A stretch of 7,698 nucleotides of DNA from Ignavibacteriaceae bacterium (GCA_019912505.1 JAIOIM010000163.1:1-7698), one strand, 5' to 3'. Shown: positions 1-6,674, counted from the first letter of the stretch. The notes: generated by a model from the sequence alone, not told the origin. Made by a program: numbers and translations.

Positions 1-3
1 TTT

Positions 4-762
4 TTACACAAGTCTTATATCCTGAAGAAAAGGAAATTTTTCTCTAACCTGGTTAACTGTTTCAATCTCTATTTCGGCTATCAATACTTCTTCCGAATCG
101 ATTGAAACAAGGATTTCATTTCCCATCGGATCGAACACGCTGCTGCAGCCGTTATAGATTAAACTCGGGTCGGAACCGACACGGTTTACCCCGGCGACAT
201 AACATTGGTTTTCAATAGCACGAGCTTTTAAAAGAGTACGCCAATGTTCTATCCGGTTTATGGGCCAATTAGCTATATCTACAATTAAATGAGTGCGCGC
301 CTTTCCGTAAACGCGGTACAACTCGGGAAAACGTAAATCGTAACAGATGCTTAAACCTATTTTCCAATTTTCAATTTCAGTAACTACACGTTCTTTTCCC
401 GCGGTGTAATACTTATCTTCGGTGGAGTATGTGAAAGGGTGAATTTTTCTGTAAGTGTTTACTATTTTACCTCTGTTGTCGAGGTGCAGCATAGTATTAT
501 AATTGTGATCTTCGTTTTTTTCTATAATACCGGCAAGGCAATGCGAATTCTTTCTTGCAGCCAAATTAGAAAAAAACATTGAACTTTCTCCATCTATTTT
601 TTCACAAAATTCATCAGCCTTCATAGTAAAACCGGTGAGAGTAAGTTCAGGAAAAATAAACAGCGAAACATCATCAACGCTTTCAACTAATTTATTTATT
701 TTTTTTTGATTTTCTTTTTTGTTTTCCCATTCGGGACTGTATTGCACTAATCCAATTTTCAT
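4..762 (-). CDS. YafV-type omega-amidase (nitrilase superfamily)
   Basis: A 252-residue carbon-nitrogen hydrolase, close to the usual length of the YafV/Nit2 branch. The nitrilase Glu-Lys-Cys triad is complete: Glu39 in FPELTLTGF, Lys106 in YRKIHPF and Cys140 in SICYDLRFPELYR. The later stretch ANWPINRIEHWRTLLKARAIENQ (split around residues 164-186) followed by GVNRVG is characteristic of this branch. Known members hydrolyse alpha-ketoglutaramate or alpha-ketosuccinamate to the 2-oxoacid plus ammonia, repairing products of glutamine transamination in the cytoplasm. There is no signal peptide or membrane segment. I chose the ATG at 760-762 because MKIGLVQYSP is the normal family N-terminus; the frame stays open to 822 but the extra 20 residues are unlike the family. 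It is transcribed away from thrBC. Substrate is inferred from family; another small-amide substrate is possible. Confidence 0.9.
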   Translation of the reverse strand: MKIGLVQYSPEWENKKENQKKINKLVESVDDVSLFIFPELTLTGFTMKADEFCEKIDGESSMFFSNLAARKNSHCLAGIIEKNEDHNYNTMLHLDNRGKIVNTYRKIHPFTYSTEDKYYTAGKERVVTEIENWKIGLSICYDLRFPELYRVYGKARTHLIVDIANWPINRIEHWRTLLKARAIENQCYVAGVNRVGSDPSLIYNGCSSVFDPMGNEILVSIDSEEVLIAEIEIETVNQVREKFPFLQDIRLV

Positions 763-778
763 AATTTTTCTTTTTTTA

Positions 779-786
779 CAAACATA
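779..786 (-). promoter_or_regulatory. Candidate Bacteroidota-type -7 box for the amidase gene
   Basis: Read on the minus strand this is TATGTTTG, an exact match to the TAnnTTTG -7 consensus of the Bacteroidota primary sigma factor. It lies 16 bp before the chosen ATG, giving a leader of roughly 10 nt. I see no good TTTG -33 partner, and short AT-rich matches arise by chance, so confidence is low. The leader (AAAAAAAG AAAAATT before ATG) has no Shine-Dalgarno sequence. Confidence 0.3.
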
Positions 787-860
787 AACAAAAATACCAT
801 TACGGAAAATTTGTTTAATCACTCCCTATATTTTTTCCTTCCTGCTCATCCTTTTCCCCT

Positions 861-900
<40 letters not shown>

Positions 901-912
901 CTCTCCTTTTCC

Positions 913-920
913 TATTTTTG
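913..920 (+). promoter_or_regulatory. Candidate Bacteroidota-type -7 box for thrBC
   Basis: TATTTTTG is an exact TAnnTTTG match ending 23 bp before the thrB ATG, so transcription would begin near 926-928 with a leader under 20 nt. The -33 position falls in the pyrimidine tract just after the CTTTCTA repeat and has no clear TTTG. The same octamer occurs before the histidine kinase gene at 3670-3677, which modestly supports both. Confidence 0.45.
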
Positions 921-943
921 CAAAAACAAATAAAATAAGTTCA

Positions 944-1879
944 ATGGAAAAATCAATAAAAGTATTCGCACCGGCTTCTGTTACAAATGTTAGCTGCGGA
1001 TTCGATGTGTTTGGCTTTGCGCTTACCGAGCCGGGTGATGAATTAGTTTTAAGAATTAAGAATAGAAAAGGTTTGCACATTTCCTCTATTACAGGTGATA
1101 ATGGCGCACTGCCCACAACACCGGAACAAAACACAGCCGGCAAGGCTTTAATTTCGATGATGAATGAACTCGATTTTAAAATGGGTATCGAAATAGATAT
1201 TCATAAAAAAATGCCTCTCGGCAGCGGACTTGGTTCCAGTGCCGCCAGTGCAGTAGCGGCAGTATTTGCGCTTAATGAAATTCTTGAAAAACCATTTACA
1301 AAAAAAGAACTAATTAAATATGCGATAGAAGGAGAAAAATTAACAAGCGGCGGTGCACCACACGCCGATAATGTAACCGCTTCAATGCTCGGAGGTTTTA
1401 CAGCTGTAAAAAGTATTTTACCGCTCGATGTTTTTAAAATTCCAACTACATTAAAATTATTTGCGGCAGTAGTTCATCCGCAAATTGAAATAAAAACCGC
1501 CGATGCAAGAAAGAGTTTGAAAAAAGAAGTCCTCTTAAAGAATGCAGTAACCCACTGGGCAAATACCGCCGCATTTGTTTATGCTTTGATGACCGGAGAT
1601 GTTAAACTTCTCTCCCGTTCAATTGACGATGTTATTATTGAGCCGCAGCGTGCCGGGCTAATACCAAAATTTTTTGAAGCCAAAGAAGCTGCTTTGCGCG
1701 GCGGAGCTATCGGCTCTGGTATTTCAGGCTCCGGACCTTCAATCTTCTCATTATTTGATGATTTTAATACGGCGCATCAAATAGGAAGCGAACTTAAAAA
1801 AATCTATGAGCAAATTAATCTCCGCTGCGATTTATACATTTCGGCAGTGAATTACGATGGTGCAAAAGTATTAGGATAA
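944..1879 (+). CDS. thrB: Homoserine kinase
   Basis: This 311-residue GHMP-family kinase phosphorylates homoserine with ATP to O-phosphohomoserine, the penultimate step of threonine synthesis. The N-terminal substrate segment is FAPASVTNVSCGFDVFGFAL (residues 8-27). The ATP-binding glycine-rich loop is PLGSGLGSSAAS (91-102). SGGAPHADNVTAS (135-147) is typical of ThrB, and the third GHMP motif GSGISGSGPSIFSL lies at 257-270. Length matches the family (about 300-320). The ATG at 944 is followed at once by the conserved KVFAPAS start and preceded by an A-rich leader without a Shine-Dalgarno sequence, as is common in Bacteroidota. It is followed by thrC after 4 bp, so the two are surely co-transcribed. 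thrA, which often precedes thrB in this group, is not adjacent: a divergent amidase gene is there instead. Confidence 0.96.
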   Translation: MEKSIKVFAPASVTNVSCGFDVFGFALTEPGDELVLRIKNRKGLHISSITGDNGALPTTPEQNTAGKALISMMNELDFKMGIEIDIHKKMPLGSGLGSSAASAVAAVFALNEILEKPFTKKELIKYAIEGEKLTSGGAPHADNVTASMLGGFTAVKSILPLDVFKIPTTLKLFAAVVHPQIEIKTADARKSLKKEVLLKNAVTHWANTAAFVYALMTGDVKLLSRSIDDVIIEPQRAGLIPKFFEAKEAALRGGAIGSGISGSGPSIFSLFDDFNTAHQIGSELKKIYEQINLRCDLYISAVNYDGAKVLG

Positions 1880-1883
1880 ATAG

Positions 1884-3188
1884 ATGTTCATCTCAACAAA
1901 TAATAAAAAAATAAAATTCAGTTTCAAAGATGCTGTTACTAAAGGTATGCCGGCAGATAATGGTTTGTTTATGCCAGAAGAAATAAAGCCACTGGGTGAA
2001 AAGTTTTGGCAGCAACTAAATCAAATGAATTTTGCAGAAATAGCATTGGCTATAATCAGCAACTTAATTGACGATGAAATTCCCCGCGATGAATTAAAAA
2101 AAATAGTTGAAGAAACATTTAACTTTGATGCACCCCTTGTAGAGCTTAGCGAGGATACTTTTGTTCTTGAGTTATTCCACGGACCAACATTTGCCTTCAA
2201 AGATTTTGGCGCAAGATTTATGGCATCTGCACTAAATTATTTTAACGAAACTTCAAAAAAGAAAATTACTGTTTTAGCAGCAACTTCTGGCGATACGGGA
2301 AGCGCAGTTGCACATAGTTTTTTAGGTTCAAAATATGTTGATGTTGTACTGCTTTATCCATCGGGCAAAGTAAGCAAAATACAGGAGCAGCAATTAACTA
2401 CACTCGGACAAAATATTACTGCCCTCGAAATTGAAGGAACATTTGATGATTGCCAAAAACTTGTAAAAACTGCCTTCGTAGATGATGAACTGAATAAGAC
2501 GATGAGTTTATCCTCTGCAAATTCAATAAATATTGCAAGGCTTATTCCGCAATCACTCTATTACGTTTATGCTTATTCAAAGTTTAATCGTGCGGAAATT
2601 ATTTTCTCTGTTCCGAGCGGTAATCTCGGTAATTTGACAGGCGGGTTAATTGCAAAAAAACTTGGCTTGCCTGTAAAAATTTTTATTGCGGCAAATAATC
2701 GGAATAATGTTTTCGAGCAATTTGTTAATACCGGCGAATATCTTCCCCGCGCATCGATAAAAACAATTTCCAACGCTATGGATGTTGGTGATCCGTCAAA
2801 TATCAAAAGAATTTTGCATTTGTATGAAAGCAATCATCAAAAAATAAAAGATGATATTTGCGCTTACTCTTTTGGTGATGATGAAATACTGGAAGCAATT
2901 CGCAATGTTGCAAAAAGTTATAATTATATTTTTGATCCGCACACAGCTTGCGGTTTCCTGGCACTTCAGAAGTATCTATCTGTAAATAAAACAGCGAACG
3001 CAATAAAAATAATTCTATCTACTGCCCACCCTGCAAAATTCTTGGATGTTTTTGATGAAAAACTAAAAGAGAAGATTGAAACTCCGGTTCAATTAAAGGA
3101 AACATTGAGGTTGGAAAAAACATCCATCAAAATGTCATCCGATTATTTTGATTTTAAGAATTACCTGCTTTCAAAAAAATTATCGTAA
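1884..3188 (+). CDS. thrC: Threonine synthase
   Basis: A 434-residue PLP-dependent fold-type II enzyme that converts O-phosphohomoserine to threonine and phosphate. The N-terminal segment (1-95) contains the family-typical GMPADNGLFMPEE (21-33). The PLP-lysine motif HGPTFAFKDFGARF (99-112) places the Schiff-base lysine at Lys106. AATSGDTGSAVA (132-143) and PSGNLGNLTGG (244-254) form the serine/threonine-rich and phosphate-binding loops. DPHTACGFLAL (351-361) and STAHPAKF (379-386) are also conserved. The length and the N-terminal extension fit the E. coli/yeast-type subgroup rather than the shorter plant/archaeal type. It starts 4 bp after thrB, with only a weak AGGAT-like sequence upstream, so translational coupling is likely. 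No clear terminator follows immediately; the next 527 bp are non-coding and repeat-rich. Confidence 0.96.
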   Translation: MFISTNNKKIKFSFKDAVTKGMPADNGLFMPEEIKPLGEKFWQQLNQMNFAEIALAIISNLIDDEIPRDELKKIVEETFNFDAPLVELSEDTFVLELFHGPTFAFKDFGARFMASALNYFNETSKKKITVLAATSGDTGSAVAHSFLGSKYVDVVLLYPSGKVSKIQEQQLTTLGQNITALEIEGTFDDCQKLVKTAFVDDELNKTMSLSSANSINIARLIPQSLYYVYAYSKFNRAEIIFSVPSGNLGNLTGGLIAKKLGLPVKIFIAANNRNNVFEQFVNTGEYLPRASIKTISNAMDVGDPSNIKRILHLYESNHQKIKDDICAYSFGDDEILEAIRNVAKSYNYIFDPHTACGFLALQKYLSVNKTANAIKIILSTAHPAKFLDVFDEKLKEKIETPVQLKETLRLEKTSIKMSSDYFDFKNYLLSKKLS

Positions 3189-3233
3189 TCTAGTAAATGG
3201 CTGAAAAAAATGTTATTCTTAAAAATGTGAAAA

Positions 3234-3284
3234 GGCAGGTGCACGGGTTAAGACCTCCTAAATCACCCGCGCTCCACTGGCGGA
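3234..3284. other. GC-rich intergenic patch with a weak dyad
   Basis: About 32 of these 51 bases are G or C, in strong contrast to the AT-rich flanks and genes. Bases 3241-3248 (GCACGGGT) can pair with 3265-3272 (ACCCGCGC) with one mismatch, and CCGC at 3267-3270 can pair with GCGG at 3280-3283. No reading frame or recognised RNA is visible. The composition suggests an inserted dispersed repeat or a fragment of one. It lies 45 bp after thrC and is not followed by a T-tract, so it is not a standard terminator. Confidence 0.35.
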
Positions 3285-3368
3285 CTTTATTATATAATTT
3301 AAAGTGTTTTAAATCGATTAATGAGACTGGTCTAAAAAGGTCAACAATTCAATTTGAGTTAGAAATAT

Positions 3369-3386
3369 AAACCGTTGAAACGGTTT
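3369..3386. repeat. Internal inverted repeat AAACCGTT / AACGGTTT
   Basis: Two 8 bp arms (3369-3376 and 3379-3386) are separated by only GA. It is the first of three hairpins inside the MITE-like element. The related core AAACGGTT recurs at 3455-3462, so the element reuses the same motif. Confidence 0.7.
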
Positions 3387-3408
3387 TGTATAATATTAGG
3401 TTTTGTTT

Positions 3409-3430
3409 ACCCACGACTTAAGTCGTGGGT
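3409..3430. repeat. Perfect 22 bp palindrome
   Basis: ACCCACGACTT (3409-3419) is followed directly by its exact reverse complement (3420-3430) with no spacer, centred on the AAG/CTT junction TTAA. A perfect 22 bp palindrome is very unlikely by chance in a window this size. It sits near the middle of the MITE-like element. From memory, palindromes of this CCCACGACTT type resemble REP-like hairpins mobilised by REP-associated tyrosine transposases in Bacteroidota and relatives; that link is inference. Confidence 0.8.
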
Positions 3431-3454
3431 TAATAAGAAAGGACAGAGAATCAA

Positions 3455-3490
3455 AAACGGTTTCACCTGTGCGCCGTGGCGTAACCGTTT
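3455..3490. repeat. Internal inverted repeat AAACGGTT ... AACCGTTT
   Basis: Arms 3455-3462 and 3483-3490 are perfectly complementary over 8 bp and enclose a 20-base GC-rich loop (around CACCTGTGCGCCGTGG). This third hairpin lies just inside the right terminal inverted repeat of the MITE-like element. Confidence 0.65.
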
Positions 3491-3527
3491 ACAACCTTTT
3501 TAGACCAGACTCATTAATAAATAAGAT

Positions 3528-3620
3528 TTGAGATAACTCAATTTTTTTTACGTGAGAGGTTGCCCAAACTTCTCGATATTAAAATCATTATTATTAGCTG
3601 TACAATTTTGAGAAACTCAA
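3528..3620. promoter_or_regulatory. Pair of TTGAG-N3/4-CTCAA dyads upstream of the kinase gene
   Basis: Two small dyads with the same half-sites occur here: TTGAG ATAA CTCAA at 3528-3541 and TTGAG AAA CTCAA at 3608-3620. The first is followed by a T8 run (3542-3549) and could be a weak rho-independent terminator for the thrBC transcript. The second has no T-tract. Sharing identical half-sites suggests operator copies, but the spacers differ by one base, which argues against a rigid dimeric binding site. Confidence 0.25.
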
Positions 3621-3669
3621 TGGCTATTTGCAGGCGAAAAAATAGTTAGTGCTTTAGCTATTCCTTTTT

Positions 3670-3677
3670 TATTTTTG
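3670..3677 (+). promoter_or_regulatory. Candidate Bacteroidota-type -7 box for the two-component operon
   Basis: TATTTTTG, identical to the octamer before thrB, ends 38 bp before the kinase ATG. A near match (TATGTTTT) follows a few bases later. No convincing TTTG -33 box is present. The leader into ATG 3716 ends TTCAATGG, as for thrB, with no Shine-Dalgarno sequence. Confidence 0.4.
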
Positions 3678-3715
3678 TGTATGTTTTATTAAATAAGTAA
3701 TGCTTTTATACTTCA

Positions 3716-5149
3716 ATGGAAAGAAAATATAAATTCGATTTTGAATTGATGGATGGTTTGCCCGAAATGTGCTTTGTTATTGCAAAAGAAGGAGCCATTC
3801 TTGATCTAAATAAATCAGCCGTTTCTAAGTTAAAATTAGAAGGTAAAAAATTAACCGATATTAATTTCTATGAACTGATTGATGAAACGCTCAGGTTAAA
3901 AACCGTTAAATGGATACAAAATTGTTTTAATGACGGTAAACCCAATAATATTGTTTCAAGACTAACATCGGGCAAAATTTCGCTCGATGTAAATTTTTAT
4001 CTTTCTAATTTTTCAAACCAGGACACCGATAATATCTACTATTTTATACTTGCTAAAGATATTACCGAGGAAAAAAGGAAAGACATCGATTTACTTCGTT
4101 ATTCCCAGGTAGCTGAAAACACAGTTAACCCTCTGCAGATAACCGACCTTAACGGTAAGATGGTATATGTTAACAAAGCGTTTATAGCAGCTTGCGGCTA
4201 TACACGGGAGGAACTACTTGGTAAAAACCCGAATGTTTTTTCGAGCGGTAAACATTCAAAAAAGTTTTGGGCGCGAATGTGGAAAATTATAAATGAGGGA
4301 AAGGTATGGGTTGGCGAAGTTGAAAACAGGAAAAAAAACGGTGATCCATTTTTTACGCAAATTTTAATTTCTCCCATATTAGATGCCGAAGGAAAAGTAA
4401 CTGCTTTTTTTGGTATTCATAGAGATTTGTCGGAAAAGAAATTGCTGGAGAAACAGCTTGTACACACCCAAAAGATGGAAAGCATCGGCACCCTTGCTGC
4501 GGGCGTTGCTCATGAAGTCGGGAATCCGCTCGCATCAATATCTGCACTTGTGCAGGTAGTTCAACGCTCTACCAATGACGAATTTATAAAAGAAAAACTG
4601 AAACTTGTAAAAAGCCAGGTTACTCGTATTTCCAAAATCATTCGGGATCTTGTCGACTTTTCACGACCTTCCAATTATGAATTGCAAATGACTGACATAA
4701 ATCAAAATATTAGAGAAGCCATCGAGATTATAAAGGTAGGAGCAAAAGCAAAAAATATTACCTTCGAAACCAGTTTGAATGATTTGATACCAAACCTCCC
4801 TCTTGTGGCAGATCAGATACAGCAAGTGTTTGTAAATATTTTGCTAAACGCTGTAGATGTTATTGTGGAAGTGCATAAGGAAACAAATCGAAATGTAATA
4901 GGTGTACGCTCCGATTTAGATGACGATCAGTTAATAATTGAGTTTTATGATACCGGGGGAGGTATACCGGAGGAAAATCTTACGAAAATTTTTGAACCCT
5001 TCTTTACGACAAAAAAAGAAGGAAAAGGAACCGGTTTAGGTTTATGGGTAAGCTACGGTATAATAAAAAGCTTCCAGGGTGATCTAAAAGTTTTTAGTAA
5101 AGTTGACGAAGGTACAACCTTCAGAATAACTTTACCTTTACATCCTTAA
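3716..5149 (+). CDS. Soluble PAS-PAS sensor histidine kinase (NtrB-like)
   Basis: A 477-residue kinase with no signal peptide or membrane segment, so it senses an internal signal. A divergent PAS domain spans about 8-117 (LPEMCFVIAKEGAILDLNKS). A classical PAS domain with a PAC tail spans about 126-243, with ITDLNGKMVYVNKAF, NPNVFSSGKH and WVGEVENRKKNGDPFF. HisKA follows a short linker, with the phospho-acceptor His266 in AHEVGNPL. The ATPase domain shows the N box (Asn378 in NILLNAVDVI), the G1 box DTGGGIP (412-418), the F box FEPFFTTK (426-433) and the G2 box GKGTGLGL (436-443). All catalytic motifs are intact. The response regulator begins 17 bp after its stop, forming a two-gene operon. 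The stimulus cannot be read from the sequence; no heme- or flavin-binding residues are obvious in the PAS domains. Confidence 0.93.
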   Translation: MERKYKFDFELMDGLPEMCFVIAKEGAILDLNKSAVSKLKLEGKKLTDINFYELIDETLRLKTVKWIQNCFNDGKPNNIVSRLTSGKISLDVNFYLSNFSNQDTDNIYYFILAKDITEEKRKDIDLLRYSQVAENTVNPLQITDLNGKMVYVNKAFIAACGYTREELLGKNPNVFSSGKHSKKFWARMWKIINEGKVWVGEVENRKKNGDPFFTQILISPILDAEGKVTAFFGIHRDLSEKKLLEKQLVHTQKMESIGTLAAGVAHEVGNPLASISALVQVVQRSTNDEFIKEKLKLVKSQVTRISKIIRDLVDFSRPSNYELQMTDINQNIREAIEIIKVGAKAKNITFETSLNDLIPNLPLVADQIQQVFVNILLNAVDVIVEVHKETNRNVIGVRSDLDDDQLIIEFYDTGGGIPEENLTKIFEPFFTTKKEGKGTGLGLWVSYGIIKSFQGDLKVFSKVDEGTTFRITLPLHP

Positions 5150-5155
5150 AATATT

Positions 5156-5160
5156 AAAGG
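5156..5160 (+). promoter_or_regulatory. Shine-Dalgarno-like site of the response regulator
   Basis: AAAGG lies 6 bases before ATG 5167, within the 17 bp gap between kinase and regulator. It is one of the few recognisable ribosome binding sites in the window and supports this ATG, which is followed by SNRILVVDDE, the expected receiver start. Confidence 0.5.
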
Positions 5161-5166
5161 TTATAA

Positions 5167-6522
5167 ATGTCAAATAGAATTTTAGTAGTTGATGATGAAG
5201 ATATAATCCGGGAGTCTCTCTCATTTGTATTGAAAAAGGAAGGTTACGTTGTAGACGAAGCTGAAAACGGCAGGGTAGCTTACAATAAACTGCTCGAAGA
5301 AACATTCGATCTTATTATTTCTGATTTGGAAATGCCGGGGATGAAAGGAATCCAGCTTTTAGAGGAAGCAAAAAAATTAAATTTGCAAGCCCCTTTTATC
5401 ATCATTACAGCATACGGTTCGCTCGATACTGCAATTACTGCTTTGCGAAGCGGAGCAAGTGATTATATTCTTAAACCGCTGGAGTTTGACGAACTTCTAT
5501 TAAAAGTAAAACGAATTTTTGAAGTAAAACGATTACTTTTAGAAAATAGAATACTAAGGAATGAAATACAGCGCACCTACGATTTTCAAAACTTCGTTGG
5601 CAAAAGCGAAGCAATAAAAAAAATATATGATATGATTGATACGGTTTCTGAAACCGACAGCACAGTATTAATAACCGGAAACAGCGGAACCGGTAAAGAG
5701 CTTGTTGCGCGGGCGCTCCACTATAAAAGCAGAAGAAAAGATAAAGCATTTATTGCCGTAAACTGCGGCGCCATTTCCGAAAACCTGATTGAAAGCGAGT
5801 TGTTCGGTCATAAAAGAGGGGCGTTCACCGGTGCAATTTCGGATAAAGAGGGACTTGTAAAAGCCGCCGACGGAGGTTCCTTGTTTCTTGATGAAATAAG
5901 CGAACTCCCATTACAGCTTCAGGTAAAGTTTTTGCGGGTATTACAGCAAAAGGAATATACGCCGGTTGGAACTACAGTTTCGCTTCCCGTAAATGTTAGA
6001 TTTATTGCATCCACAAACCGCAGTTTGCGCGAAGAAATTAAAGCCGGAACATTCCGTGAGGATTTGTTTTACAGGTTAAACGTAATTGAAATTAATCTTC
6101 CATCCCTTAAAGAACGTGAAGAAGATATACCGATGCTTGCAGATCATTTTTTAGACAAATACAGAAAAGAGATGAACCGCAATATTAAGGGTGTTGATCC
6201 GGAGGCGATGCGCGCTCTAGTTAATTATGAATGGCGCGGCGAAGTTAGGGAGTTAGAAAATATAATAGAACGCGCCGTAATCTTTTGCAGAACTGAATTT
6301 ATTACTGTAAAAGATTTGCCTGATGTCTTTAAAAAAGTACCTAATTTTTCGGATTTCAGTAAACTCGGCTCGTTGGAAGAATCAGTTAGAAAGTTTGAAA
6401 AAGAGTATATTCTTAAAGCACTCGATTCAAACGAGTTTAATAAAGAAAAAACCGCCGAGATGCTTCAGGTAGGGCTTTCAACATTGTACCGTAAACTAAA
6501 GGAACTTGATATTACCGCTTAA
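5167..6522 (+). CDS. NtrC-family sigma-54-dependent response regulator
   Basis: A 451-residue three-domain activator. Receiver (about 3-120): acidic pair Asp9/Asp10, phospho-acceptor Asp53 in ISDLEMPG, Thr81 and Lys103 are all present. AAA+ domain (about 141-375): Walker A GNSGTGKE (171-178), the sigma-54 contact loop GAFTGA (218-223), Walker B GGSLFLDE (236-243), sensor I Asn284 and the arginine region FREDLFYRLN (296-305). C-terminal Fis-type helix-turn-helix: about 425-448, TAEMLQVGLSTLYRKLKEL. The sensor II motif reads WRGEVREL (356-363) instead of the near-universal WPGNVREL; Arg361 is kept but Pro and Asn are replaced. It should be phosphorylated by the upstream kinase and drive sigma-54 RNA polymerase. 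Targets are unknown; a sigma-54-like promoter lies about 150 bp downstream of its stop codon and is a local candidate. Confidence 0.95.
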   Translation: MSNRILVVDDEDIIRESLSFVLKKEGYVVDEAENGRVAYNKLLEETFDLIISDLEMPGMKGIQLLEEAKKLNLQAPFIIITAYGSLDTAITALRSGASDYILKPLEFDELLLKVKRIFEVKRLLLENRILRNEIQRTYDFQNFVGKSEAIKKIYDMIDTVSETDSTVLITGNSGTGKELVARALHYKSRRKDKAFIAVNCGAISENLIESELFGHKRGAFTGAISDKEGLVKAADGGSLFLDEISELPLQLQVKFLRVLQQKEYTPVGTTVSLPVNVRFIASTNRSLREEIKAGTFREDLFYRLNVIEINLPSLKEREEDIPMLADHFLDKYRKEMNRNIKGVDPEAMRALVNYEWRGEVRELENIIERAVIFCRTEFITVKDLPDVFKKVPNFSDFSKLGSLEESVRKFEKEYILKALDSNEFNKEKTAEMLQVGLSTLYRKLKELDITA

Positions 6523-6568
6523 ATTAGCACTTTCTTCAAAATTTTTATTCTCAATAATTAAAAATTGT

Positions 6569-6604
6569 AAAAGAGGGATTTTCAGTAACGAGAATCCCGC
6601 TTTT
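6569..6604. terminator. Hairpin after the regulator gene, terminator or activator site
   Basis: AAAAG-A-GGGATT (6569-6580) pairs with AATCCC-G-CTTTT (6593-6604), with one A/G mismatch. The stem continues through TTC/GAG (one G-U) to a six-base AGTAAC loop. It lies 46 bp after the regulator stop and ends in TTTTAT on the plus strand, while the minus strand ends in CTTTTAC, so it could terminate in both directions. The T-tract is short. The inner dyad GGGATTTTC/GAGAATCCC (6575-6598) could instead be a protein-binding site; see findings. Confidence 0.6.
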
Positions 6605-6674
6605 ATCGTCCCTACCCAACTTCTTCCAAAGATACAAAAATAAGCCAAATTAAGATTTCTCTCCGTTTCATTCA

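Larger units (their letters stand above)
3317..3518. mobile_element. MITE-like element with 25 bp terminal inverted repeats
   Basis: Bases 3317-3341 and 3494-3518 are inverted repeats of each other, 24 of 25 positions matching; the single mismatch is T3328 opposite A3509, where pairing would need T/A in the other order. The ends are ATTAATGAGACTGGTCTAAA on the left and its near-complement on the right. The outermost ATTAAT is itself palindromic, so it can equally be read as a direct target duplication (ATTAAT, TTAA or TA) around a 190 bp core at 3323-3512. No transposase frame exists inside. The interior is organised as three further inverted repeats, annotated separately. Length, perfect-length ends and lack of coding capacity fit a miniature inverted-repeat element moved in trans. 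The family is not recognised. If transcribed with thrC, the whole unit would fold into a closed multi-branched structure. Confidence 0.6.

Noticed and set aside
763..822. Longer N-terminus for the amidase starting at 822
   Set aside because: The extra 20 residues precede the family's normal MKIGLVQ start and would overlap the candidate promoter box.
2573..3003. Two minus-strand open frames inside thrC
   Set aside because: Both lie opposite conserved threonine synthase motifs and have no family resemblance or start signals.
3317..3518. CRISPR array
   Set aside because: The repeats are inverted and unequal, not evenly spaced direct repeats, and no cas gene is present.
3622..3631. Sigma-54 promoter before the kinase gene (TGGC...TTTGC)
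   Set aside because: The GG and GC are only 8 bases apart instead of 12, so the spacing is wrong.
4353..4547. Minus-strand open frame inside the kinase gene
   Set aside because: It is the antisense of the PAS/HisKA junction; the composition is that of a shadow frame.
5471..5749. Minus-strand open frame inside the regulator gene
   Set aside because: It lies opposite the receiver/AAA+ linker and Walker A region; hydrophobic and Cys-rich only because it is antisense.
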